Shown piece by piece: positions 55,192-64,000 of a DNA stretch of 64,000 nucleotides (its first letter is position 1; every line of letters begins with the position of its first letter). The DNA lies in NCBI RefSeq assembly GCF_014839805.1, contig NC_051115.1, positions 3,594,600 through 3,658,599 of the forward strand. Reading direction: 5' to 3'. Position numbers and translations under genes: made by a program. The notes beneath the pieces are model-generated. The model was not told the origin of the DNA, did no database searches, and worked only from the letters and a program-made list of their open reading frames with translations. The DNA is from Manduca sexta (Eukaryota > Arthropoda > Insecta > Lepidoptera > Sphingidae).

Positions 55192-58100
55192 CTAAAACAA
55201 ATAATATCAGCCTTGAATTATATACTGTTCCACTGGTGCACGGGCTTCCTTTAACTATAACATAAATAAAATGCTTTAGGGGCCGTTCAAGTATTACGTA
55301 ACGCAATTTTTGAAGATTTTTGACCCCCCATGTAACGCGCCGTAACGTTTTCCTGTACACCCCTGCCCCCCTCAAATAGTTATGTAACTCTAAAATTACT
55401 TTTTTTTCGCAAAGTACGAGAAAATCACTAAAATACCTTTGTTATTGTTTTAAAATATAAAATCCAATGTTACGTAACGCGTTGTTCGAACCCCCCCGCG
55501 CCTGTTACGCATCGTAACGTTTTACAAGAACCTCCTCCCCTCCAAATTGGGTTACATAATACTTGAACGGCCCCATAGTTATTGGATATCCGTTTCATCT
55601 CCATTATGGCTACCAATTTTGAAGTAACTTCTGCTTTTTAAAGTTGACAATATATAGCCAATTATGACAAATTGGAATTAATAAATGTGATCTTACCTTG
55701 GAAACATGTCGTTGCATTTCAAATCCTTCCAACCAGTAAACGTTTCGTACAATATTGTATCTATAGCTTTATCTACAGATAGATCTCCGGCTAGCATCCG
55801 CAACGCCACACTGGAAATAACACATTTATTTGAAATAAAAAAAAATACAATATATCTTGCTGTTGGTAGCATATATTTTATATATCCGTCCATAGCGACT
55901 GTACACTAGTGTTGCCAGACGTCCCGTATTTTAGGCACATTTTAAAAGGTCCCGGCGGAACAGACTGTCCCGTAAATCGATCTACGATTTACAAGTACTC
56001 ACAACGTTCACATTCTCGCATACATATCAATACGACTCGGTTTTTAATGAAATGAAATGATTTATTTGAATCCGTAAAATGTTATACATTAGACTCCGTC
56101 AATATTAACTCAACCAGTTCGTGCAGTTCTCAGAGAAGAACGGGCAAGAAACTCTGGTGTTGCTCTTTTCAAATTATAATAAATTTAATAAAAAGCTAGT
56201 TGATACCTGTCTTTAATTATGATTATAATTGTATTGATTGTTACAAATATGTTAAAACGAATAATAATATGTTAAAATTTAATAGATCTTTGCAAAAATA
56301 CTAAAAAAAATTATGTCACAAAATAATTTTGCTTCTATTTAAAAACTGAAGTATTTTTTGCCCATATAAGCATTTGTTCCTTACAGACTGAGAAAAAATC
56401 TGGCAACCATACTATCCACTCAACTATTACTCCTTCCAAACCAAAACTCACCCATTTATCCTCGCCATTGTTCCGTACGGCGGATTTAGTTTCGAAGTGG
56501 CAACCAAATTCCTACAGTATAACAACCAAATACAGTCTAATTCTGTATAAAATTCATTTGAGTTGGCAACACTGCCGTTAAATGATGTTTGCAAATGATT
56601 TAATACTTGAGTGTTGCCTTCTACATCTCTTGTTAGTTGTACATCTTTTGTCATTTGGTTTAAGAGAGACCTGAAATGAGAAATTAATTACTTAAAAATC
56701 TAATCGTTAAGATTTGCTTTAAAAAAGGCAAGAATTCGTTCTAAAACGAGCTGGGACATCATTTTAGATACAATAATACGATGAATTTGATATATACTTT
56801 AATACTAATAATTAATATTTGCTCTGAAAAGGGCAAAAACTTAATTTCTCGAGAAATAAAAAACGGAATAATTGTTCTTTAAATTAATAACTGGTCTAAA
56901 TACAATAAAAAAATAGTATTTTCAAACTCCACCAAAATTATCATAAATTTTTCTCTAAATATATCAAGAAAGTATTTGATCTAAAAAGAGCAAGAAATTA
57001 TTTGCTCAAAAAAGAGCAAGATTTAATTACTCTAAAATACCTTGTGTTCTTATACGCCTTGCCGAGATGCAACGCAGCTCTGGCTGTACTCATGCCGATA
57101 TCCAGAATGTTCTTAAACATATTTCTACCAAAATCATCTTCATCGATGTCTTGTTTAGGATGTTTACTGCAAAATATATAGAATATTACTTTTTTCTATT
57201 GCTTTGAATGACGAGACGAGCTTGCCCTTCGTATGATGGTAAGCTATACGATCCACAAACAGTAGAAACACCATCCTTGATTTACAATGTATTGGTATTC
57301 CACTGCGCTCGTCTGAGACATGAGATGTTATTTTGTGCAGTAGTTACACTGGCTACAATGTCCTTCAAACCGGAACACAATAGTAAAATAGTTTATACAC
57401 GCATCACGTAAGAACTACTGCATGGAATTAAATGTAGTTTTCACCGATGTATTGCTAGAGATCTAATTTAAAATAAGCTCCATTTTATCCCATGAAAATA
57501 TAAAGCAGTACTTCTATCCCGGACAAACTTTTAGGTATAATAAGGAGTAGGAGAGGAGGAGAGATTGTGATTGGAATTCTAAAATGGCGATCAGAATTTT
57601 CATTTGTAAAATATAATATATTAAAGTAATCAAATAATTTCGTTTCTTATTACTAAGAATAAATAATATCAGCCCTGTATTATATACTGTCCCACTGCTG
57701 GGTCTCCTCTACTACTGAGAGGGATTAGGTCTTAGTCCACCATAGTGCAGGTAGATTTCACACACCCTCGAAAATTCCTATAGAGAATTTCTCAGGTATG
57801 CAGGTTTCCTTACGATGTTTTCACCGTTAAAGCAAGCGATAATTCACAAATAGCACACATAGTTTTAGAAAAATCAGAGGTTTGTTCCACACCCAACTAA
57901 GCTATCGCTGCTTTTATAACTAATGGTTGAAATAAATGAAATACTCACGGGTGCCCAAAGTCTTTGGAGTGTGGTATTTCATTTTGCATCGTCTCCATTT
58001 TATTGGGGTCTAAAAATAATGCGTTGAACGCGAAGACGTCAGGGTCCCTCATCATTTTGATACGCGCTGACTCCTGAAATTCAAGTATTTATCACTACAT

Positions 58101-61100
58101 AGTATAAAACAAAGTCGCTTTCTCTGTCCCTACCTTTGTATGCTTAAATCTTTAAAACTACGCAACGGATTTTGATGCGGTTTTTTTTAATAGATAGAGT
58201 GATTCAAGAGGAAGGTTTATATGTATAATAACATCCATTAAATAGTGGAGAAATATTGCACCCGTGCGAAGCCGGGGCGGGTCGCTAGTTTCAATATAAC
58301 TTAGAAACGTAGAGCAAGCTATCATCACATTTTTTTTTAAATCAGTGGTAATACCCCCGTTCAGACGGACTAATACATACTCTAAGTTTACAAAATTGAA
58401 CTGACTGTATCAAACCAACGAAAGTTATTTTTAACCATCATCCGCGCTATCAGATCAGGCAAATTTCTGACTCGGGTATGATATATAGCTTTACAAAATA
58501 GTTGGTGGTATATATATCCGCCCGGAAAGCGACCGTACACAAGGTGTTAAAACCCGCCATAGTGGCACACGTGTCGCGTTCCGGGATCAGCCTGTGTATA
58601 TCCGGCTCCAACAGACATAATTGTGTCGACTGCCGAGGGGTAATCATCTCTCGTCAGTCTATATTGGACCCTACTCCACTTACCATCAGGGGCAGTAGGG
58701 AAACTTTCCTGAGCACGTATAAAAAAAAAATATTAGTATCCCTATGTCATCTAGCTACACCCATGCACATGATTAAAAGACTTCCTAGCTACACCCATGC
58801 ACATGATTGAAAGACTTCCTAGCTACACCCACGCTCATGATTAAAAGACTTCCTAGCTACACCCATGCACATGATTAAAAGACTTCCTAGCTACACCCAT
58901 GCACATGATTGAAAGACTTCCTAGCTACACCCATGCACATGATTGAAAGACTTCCTAGCTACACCCACGCTCATGATTAAAAGACTTCCTAGCTACACCC
59001 ATGCACATGATTAAAAGACTTCCTAGCTACACCCACGCTCATGATTAAAAGATTTCCTAGCTACACAAATACTCATGATTAAATATCTTCTTGGCGAGTT
59101 GAGTAGGTCCTACGTCTTTCTTACCTGACTTTCCCAGGCCATCATCTGTATATTATGAAGCAACATCACATCCAAACTCAAAACACCGAACGACACCAAA
59201 TCCGAACTATTACTTATCACAGAATGACTTGTGTTACTCAGTTCACCAAAATATATGTCCTTTAATGTCCTCATAATGATAGAAACGTCACCTTCGACCA
59301 AGCTAGAGTTAAGAGCTTTTAGCACTTGACTAAAATCATTACTGTAATTTCTTTTAGTAGTATTTTTAAGCTCAAAATCTGGATCTTTTGTCACCCAATC
59401 ATGAAGTTCTTGTACTTTCTCTATCAAATAATTTGTCATGGTATTACTTTGTATATAATCATCATATAGATTGACGTCGTCATAGTATTCTTGATAATCT
59501 GAATCTTTGTATTTAATAAAATTCTCTGGGAGTTTCACTTGATTGTTCAGATCTATAGGTTTAAATTCTGGTATTAAGTTTTCTTCTATATTTATTTTAG
59601 GTTGATCTTTCTTCTCGATCTTTCTTTCTGGGTGCTGTATGTCTTCGTGTAGAGGATGCATCTGAGGCTTTGATAGTAATGATTTGTTCTCTCTATTAGC
59701 AACAATGTTTTTGAACAAAGGTAGCTTTTGTATCACTTGTATGTTTTCATCTATATCCGTTTCTTCGGGTTTTTGCAGGTTGGAGTATATAGGTTCCTGT
59801 AAAAACAGAAATGATTTTTTTTAACACAGAATATAATCAAAACATAATAATCACTATAGCTGGAGTTAATACATCTTATTTTACTAGTAGGTCTCTCATA
59901 TTTGAGTCCGCCTGGGTAGGTACCACCGCAATGTATATTTCTGCCAAACAGTGTGTAGTCACTGTTATGTTCCGGTTTGACATTGTAGCCATTGTACTAC
60001 TACTACTACTGGACATAATAATTAACATCTCATAGCAGGATGACGAGCGCAGTAGAATAACAAACAATATTTTGTAAAATGACTTCTTATGTTTACGCGA
60101 ATGTTAGACATTACAATTAAACTACTTTTCGGAGTCTATCGCGGTTTATTATATTTTAGTTTTCTCCCGACGGACAGTTTTTCGCAGCTGAAAAGCTATC
60201 TATACATATACGCGTTTTTAAGGTAAATGTCCTGCCAGACGGACAGAGAGTCTTCAAAGTTCTATCAGTGTTCAGATTTTTGGGTATCGGACCCCGCAGT
60301 CGACACCGGGGGAGACCTGCGAATAGTATACTGGAATCTCTCGGCTTGGCGACTGCAGGGGCCTGGAGGAAAGTTGAGAGGAGATAGTTGGCAAGGAAGT
60401 GTTGGGGAAGGACAAAGAAAGAAAGAAAAAAAGATTTATTATTAGGACAATAACAGTATAACATGTACAATACAAGCAGAGACAAACAAAACATATACTT
60501 AAAGAAAAATACACAATTACCATTGTGCCACCAATGGGAACCCTCATTCAGCTTCTTGCTGCAGTACCAGCATGACTGATACTGTAGCGAAGAAACTATC
60601 TTAGGATGAGAGAAGGCCAGGAAATGTTCACGAGCTCTCATAGGCCTCAATGTATTACAACCATGAGGTATACACTGAACGGTGTGTCTAGAGCGACAAA
60701 TGTGCCCCGTGCGGGCGTGAGGTGTGGAGACAGAGCGCACAAGATTACGGTTCACTTTAAGGTACGGAACGCTAAAAACAGTTACAAACTTAACGCATGT
60801 TCAAAGTAATTAAAATATTTCCGGAACTATTTTAACGTAAACTTGATTGAATTATTAATATTCGAAGGTCAACAAATGGACTATCAATTATTATAACCTT
60901 AAGAAACTCAATTCCAATTTACTTCATGTTATAACTCATAACATGAATAGTTTACATTTTATAAGTTATTGCTCGCGGCTTCATCTCAGTGAAGGAATTT
61001 TTTGGCACAAAAGTCCTGCTATATATTTACCCGGCATAGAAAGTAGCCTATGTTCTTCCCAGGGTCTCAAACTATCTCTATACCAAATTTCATTGAAATC

Positions 61101-63207
61101 CATTGGGTAGTTTTGAGTTTTTTCCGGGTCAAACGTCACGGTATATATTTTCCCGGCAAAGAAAGGAGCCTATGTTCTTCCCAGGGTCTCAAACTATCTC
61201 CATACCAAATTTCATTGAAATCCGTTGGGTAGTTTTTGAGATTATCGCGTTCACACAGATGCGGCGGGGACTTTGTTTTAAAATATATTTTATGAAGAAA
61301 GAAATTATAAGAGGAACAATTCTGTCATACATCATTGTAACTCTAACCGTTTACGCAGCGCACGCAACGGAAACTCGAAAGGAATGAATTTTCCCCGTTT
61401 TTGCAACATTTTTCATTGATGCTCCGCTCCTATTGGTCTTAGCGTGATGTTATAGGCCTTTCGTTAAATTTTTACTGAAAATCATTTTGGGAACTAACAT
61501 GATATTTATAAATTCACATTCATCAAACACGCAAAGTTAAATTAATCATTTAATATTATTTTATTTTAACTTTACAAATTTTTTCTCTTTGTAAGAACCT
61601 TCTAGAGTATTTGAAGACTTAAAATGATGATAAAAACCGAAGTAGTTCTTAAGTTACAGCGTTATCAAAGGAAATAGTGATTCATCCTACTAATATTATA
61701 AATGAAAGTCTGTGAGGATGTATGTATGAATGTTCCTCTTTCACGAAAAAACTACTGAACGGATTTGGATGAAACTTTACAGTAATATTGGTTGTACATC
61801 AGAATAACACATAGGCTACAAATTATAATGATTTTGTGTAATTTGGTCATAATACAACGACACATATCAAGTAAGTCGGAAAAAAATATCCCGGAAAACT
61901 CCTTCACGCGGACGAAGCCGCAAGGAAAAGTAAGTTTCTATATAAAATCTAGTAAGGTATAAGAGTAAAAACATCCTCCATTTACCTAAACGGCTAACAA
62001 AGTTGTTCTTCTATTAGAACGCTCGTTATTGCACAGGGGCGGCTGCGGTCGCAGACTAGAAACTTCAACGTCAGAGGAAGCCCGCAGCCGTCCCTAATGC
62101 GCCGAAGAGGGCCACCGCGGAGTTTTAGCTGGTAGGCCGTGCATAGGTTAAGTTGTATATAGGGTTAGGGACTCGGCCCGGCGGTCGCCTGAAGGTCACC
62201 ATCAAATCCGGGCGGCTCAACGCCGGGCCGTAAGGCACGGTTACCCCAGCATAACCGCTCAGTCGCCCCCCACGAAGGCTGGGCGGTAGTAATAAGGCAC
62301 TTTCTCCGCGAAAACAAAAAAAAAAAAAGAAAAACAGTTGAACAGACCCTTTCATCATCAGTGGCGTAAAGTGCAATTTTCCGAAAGCGAACCTAACACA
62401 ACATACAGTCTTTCTTATAAACTTGTTTTAGCGTTAAGAGGTTAAGAATTGCTTATATAGTCAAAAACATCACCGGTTCCTAGTTTAAACCTTATTAAGA
62501 GACAAAATGGCGGGTTTTGACAGCTGATCGAGTTAATTTGTATTTGAACTAGCAATATAATAGAATATAATAATATCAGCCCTGTATTATATACTCTCCC
62601 ACTGCTGAGCACGGGCCTCCTCTACTACTGAGAGGGGATTAGGCCTTAGTCCACCACGCTGGCCTAGTGCGGATTGGTAGACTTCACACACCTTCGAAAT
62701 TCCTATAGAGAACTTCTCAGATGTGCAGGTTTCCTCACGATGTTTTCCTTCACCGTTAAAGCGAACGATAAATTCACAAAGAATACACACATGATTTTAG
62801 AAAAGTCAGAGGTGTGTGCCCTTGGGATTTGAACCTGCGGACATTCGTCTTCGCAGTCCGTTCCACACCCAACTAGGCTATCGCCGCTCGCAAAGGTTTC
62901 GCCGAACTAGCAAAGGTTTGCGAAATTTGTATAACACTGATAGATATTAAGGTGTATGCAAAGTTCTGATGATAATTAGATTTTAAATAAAGAGAAGCCA
63001 ACAGGAATCGGGTTATGGTCCCTTCACCACTCCTGACCATATCACTGTTTTGTTAACTACAGAACTCACCGGTGGCTCGATGTACAATTCTCTGGTGGTA
63101 TATTGTTCTCCAGTCCCCCATTTCGTGATGACTACTGTAGCCAGCACCAGGGCTGCGCAGACGGCAAAGCATGAGGCGCTTGCGATCACCCACACCTTCA
63201 AAGGCAC
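55116..63207 (-). CDS. uncharacterised membrane protein, 3' part (7 exons)
   Basis: Exons in coding order are 63207-63070, 59796-59125, 58073-57949, 57166-57041, 56670-56452, 55810-55697 and 55191-55116. All junction phases agree and give 489 codons plus a stop. The 5' end is beyond the right edge. One hydrophobic segment (VIASASCFAVCAALVLATVV) lies at residues 8-28 of this part. It is followed by a charged, disordered stretch and an acidic Tyr-rich run (YQEYYDDVNLYDDY). A mostly helical C-terminal half carries six N-glycosylation sequons. That suggests the C-terminal side is lumenal or extracellular. I do not recognise the family and assign no function. No frameshift is seen. Confidence 0.85.
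55279..55574. mobile_element. R5 PIF/Harbinger-type MITE in the last intron
   Basis: Ends GGGGCCGTTCAAGTATTACG and TAATACTTGAACGGCCCC. The flanking trinucleotides (TTA, ATA) differ at one base. It sits about 90 bases upstream of the last exon. Confidence 0.8.
55697..55810 (-). CDS. membrane protein, exon
   Basis: Encodes VALRMLAGDLSVDKAIDTIL and FTGWKDLKCNDMFP. Acceptor ATTTCCAG, donor AAG|GTAAGA. Confidence 0.88.
56050..56175 (-). repeat. R12 repeat fragment
   Basis: AAGAACGGGCAAGAAACTCT and GGTGTTGCTCTTTTCAAA, as at 13965-14120. Confidence 0.5.
56452..56670 (-). CDS. membrane protein, exon with sequon and Cys pair
   Basis: Encodes SLLNQMTKDVQLTRDVEGNT, TSFNGSVANSNEFYTELD (sequon NGS) and CIWLLYCRNLVATSKLNPPY. 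Acceptor CTCATTTCAG, donor GG|GTGAGT. Confidence 0.88.
57041..57166 (-). CDS. membrane protein, exon
   Basis: Encodes KHPKQDIDEDDFGRNMFKNI and GMSTARAALHLGKAYKNT. Acceptor ATTTTGCAG, donor AAG|GTATTT. Confidence 0.88.
57200..57390 (-). repeat. R3 repeat, shortened
   Basis: TGACGAGACGAGCTTGCC to ACTGGCTACAATGTCCTTC. In the intron next to the exon at 57041-57166. Confidence 0.7.
57660..57915 (-). mobile_element. S1 SINE near an exon donor
   Basis: ATATCAGCCCTGTATTATAT to CCCAACTAAGCTATCGCTGC. In transcript order it starts about 30 bases after the donor of the exon ending at 57949. Confidence 0.8.
57949..58073 (-). CDS. membrane protein, exon
   Basis: Encodes ESARIKMMRDPDVFAFNALF and MQNEIPHSKDFGHP. 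Acceptor ATTTCAG, donor CC|GTGAGT. Confidence 0.88.
58092..58288 (+). mobile_element. short non-autonomous Helitron, second family
   Basis: A|TCACTACATAGTATAAAAC to GGGTCGCTAG|T, the same ends as 16444-16635. It lies about 20 bases from an exon boundary. Confidence 0.75.
58500..58700 (-). repeat. R4 repeat
   Basis: ATATCCGCCCGGAAAGCGAC and GATCAGCCTGTGTATATCCG. Confidence 0.7.
58751..59090 (+). repeat. 10 x 34-bp minisatellite with ordered variants
   Basis: The unit starts CTAGCTACACCCATGCACAT and is exactly 34 bp. Three variants appear in the order A B C A B B C A C D. A ends ATTAAAAGACTTC with CATGCACATG, B has ATTGAAAG and C has CACGCTCATG; D is diverged. The array ends 35 bases from the exon boundary at 59125. 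Confidence 0.95.
59125..59796 (-). CDS. membrane protein, large exon
   Basis: 224 codons. The first half is charged and probably disordered, with the acidic Tyr-rich run. The second half is helical and holds sequons NTT, NYS, NSS, NTS and NSS (KNTTKRNYSNDF; ALNSSLV; LSNTSHS; SNSSDLV). Acceptor TTTTTACAG, donor CAG|GTAAGA, phase 0 on both sides. Confidence 0.9.
59885..60075 (+). repeat. R3 repeat fragment
   Basis: TAGGTCTCTCATATTTGAGT to GCGCAGTAGAATAACAAAC, within the first visible intron. Confidence 0.65.
60290..60770 (+). repeat. R9 repeat with an internal insertion
   Basis: R9 blocks GACCCCGCAGTCGACACCGG and CAGGAAATGTTCACGAGCTC are separated by about 185 bp (60415-60600) that is not R9. 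The 199-codon minus-strand frame across it is not a gene. Confidence 0.6.
60960..61470 (-). mobile_element. Helitron-related element with an internal duplication
   Basis: TTGCTCGCGGCTTC and the block GCAACATTTTTCATTGATGC...CTCCGCTCCTATTGG are the inverse of parts of 184-1563. A segment starting CCTATGTTCTTCCCAGGGTC occurs twice, about 120 bp apart (61049, 61170). Confidence 0.6.
61690..61950 (+). repeat. Helitron-like repeat fragment
   Basis: ACTACTGAACGGATTTGGAT and CTCCTTCACGCGGACGAAGC are typical of the same group. The 3' end is near CTAG at 61950. Confidence 0.45.
62020..62330 (+). mobile_element. probable LINE 3' end with poly(A)
   Basis: A GC-rich block (GGCTGCGGTCGCAGACTAG, CGGCCCGGCGGTCGCCTGAA) unlike its AT-rich surroundings ends in an A-run at 62317-62332. 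The shape fits a non-LTR retrotransposon 3' UTR. The clade is not identified. Confidence 0.45.
62430..62545 (+). repeat. R14 repeat
   Basis: GGTTAAGAATTGCTTATATA and AACATCACCGGTTCCTAGTT, as at 15840-15990. Confidence 0.55.
62570..62888 (-). mobile_element. S1 SINE
   Basis: ATATCAGCCCTGTATTATAT to CCCAACTAGGCTATCGCCGC, full length. Confidence 0.85.
63070..63207 (-). CDS. membrane protein, transmembrane exon
   Basis: 46 codons in phase 0: VPLKVWVIASASCFAVCAAL, LVLATVVITKWG, then ELYIEPP. The stretch of about 21 uncharged residues is the only membrane segment visible in this part of the protein. Acceptor TTATCCCAG, donor CCG|GTGAGT. Upstream exons are beyond the window. Confidence 0.88.
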
Positions 63208-63235
63208 CTGGGATAAATAACATGGGGCAAATAAA

Positions 63236-63630
63236 TAATTAACGGTGAAGGAAAACATCGTGAGGAAACCTGCATTGAGAAATTCTTTATAGGATTTTTT
63301 GTGTGTGAAGTCTATCCGCACTACAGCGTGGTGGACAGTGGCGGCCATAAACGACGCGTGGCCCCAGGCGAAAGCAAAAAGAAACAGACGGGAGGCCTCG
63401 GGCAGAGTACAAAAACGTTCTCCTGTTTTAACAGTTTTGTCAGTAAGAACGTAAAAAAAAGGTCTTGCGAGGCACCGCGCGAGGCCTCTGTACGCGCGAG
63501 GCCGCGAGCGGTTCCCGGTTCGCCTCCCCCAAAGGCCGCCTCTGGTGGTGGACTAAGGGCTAATCCCTCTCAGTAGTAGAGGAGACCCGTGCAGTGGGAT
63601 AGTACATAATACAGGGCTGATATTATTATT
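63236..63630 (+). mobile_element. S1 SINE split by a GC-rich hAT-type MITE
   Basis: The S1 body ACGGTGAAGGAAAACATCG runs to CAGCGTGGTGGA at 63335 and resumes at 63545. The tail is GGGCTGATATTATTATT. Confidence 0.85.
63336..63544. mobile_element. 209-bp GC-rich hAT-type MITE
   Basis: Ends CAGTGGCGGCC and GGCCGCCTCTG are inverted with one mismatch. GTGGTGGA is duplicated at 63328-63335 and 63545-63552, a perfect 8-bp target duplication. CAG-type ends with an 8-bp TSD fit hAT. The interior is rich in GCGCGAGGC motifs, unlike anything around it. Confidence 0.88.
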
Positions 63631-63664
63631 TATGGGGGCGAATAGCTTAATTGGGAGTAGCAAG

Positions 63665-63800
63665 AACTTTTCTACTTATGTGTGTATTCTTTGTGAGTTA
63701 TCGCTTGCTTTAACGGTGAAGGAAAACATCGTGAGGAAACCTGCATACCTGAGTTCTCTAAGAATTTTGAAGGTGTTTGTAATCAGTATTTTGAATTTAT
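63665..63800 (+). mobile_element. S1 SINE middle fragment
   Basis: CTTATGTGTGTATTCTTTGTG to GTGAGGAAACCTGCATACCT; head and tail are missing. Confidence 0.7.
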
Positions 63801-63857
63801 CTAAAGACGTCCTTTTTACTGTTTCGTCACAAAAAAATCGCTCAAACTGGAATTTTA

Positions 63858-64000
63858 CTGGTGGTAGGTCTCTCATATGTGAGAGTCCGCCTGGGTAGGG
63901 ACCGCAATGTCTATTTCTGTCAAGCAGTGTGTAGTCACTGTTGTAGGTTTTGAGAACATTGTAGCCAGTGTAACTACTGGACATAATAATATCTCATGTC
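63858..64000 (+). repeat. R3 repeat cut by the window edge
   Basis: CTGGTGGTAGGTCTCTCATA to ACATAATAATATCTCATGTC. Confidence 0.75.

Noticed and set aside
60156..60755. 199-codon minus-strand frame
   Set aside because: It runs across the R9 repeat and an insertion. The translation shows no domain, and R9 frames elsewhere are broken.
63013..63348. 111-codon minus-strand frame taken as one gene
   Set aside because: Only its middle (63070-63207) is a real exon with acceptor and donor. The N-terminal part is S1 SINE and the C-terminal part is intron.

Overview
This is an AT-rich, intron-bearing eukaryotic window that reads as a moth or butterfly (Lepidoptera) genome. The reasons are two multi-exon genes with GT/AG introns, dense Helitron-type elements (5' A|TC, 3' CTAG|T) with the TCTATATATATAAAAATG start often seen in Lepidoptera, several tRNA-derived SINE families, and many short inverted-repeat elements. 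I see no bacterial genes, operons, CRISPR or rRNA, and no functional tRNA gene. The species cannot be named from the sequence.

Layout. Positions 1-23.7 kb: no convincing host gene. The stretch is a mosaic of transposable elements: a Helitron with an internal 8 x 123-bp array, nested SINEs, a 1.94-kb hAT-like element inside a SINE, LINE 3' remnants and inverted-repeat elements. Positions 23.7-25.7 kb: a young, internally deleted Ty3/gypsy-type LTR retrotransposon on the minus strand, with 209-bp LTRs differing at one base, a gag-to-RT deletion fusion and a 36-bp tandem array. Positions 27.8-44.9 kb, plus strand: a 16-exon gene for an R7-family regulator of G-protein signalling, RGS7-like, with DEP, DHEX, GGL and RGS domains. 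Positions 45-55 kb: intergenic repeats, with a cluster of nuclear-receptor half-sites. Positions 55.1-63.2 kb, minus strand: the last seven exons (489 residues) of an uncharacterised membrane protein with a glycosylation-rich C-terminal part; its 5' end lies beyond the right edge.

The RGS7-like gene is intact except in two places. Exon 7 is one base short in an A-run, which shifts the frame in the middle of a conserved segment. The last splice joins frames so that a stop follows at once, whereas one more A at the end of exon 15 would open a plausible 21-codon C-terminal tail. Both look like homopolymer under-calls, but real lesions cannot be excluded.

The two genes are convergent and share no evident function. 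The RGS7-like protein would act with G-beta-5 to shorten Galpha-i/o signalling. The neighbour is a candidate cell-surface protein. No new multi-gene system is visible. The most novel items are this uncharacterised membrane protein, the two 8-bp-TSD elements inside SINEs, the Helitron minisatellite, and inverted SINE pairs close to RGS7 splice sites. Repeat family labels (S1, S2, R3 to R15) are local names used only here.
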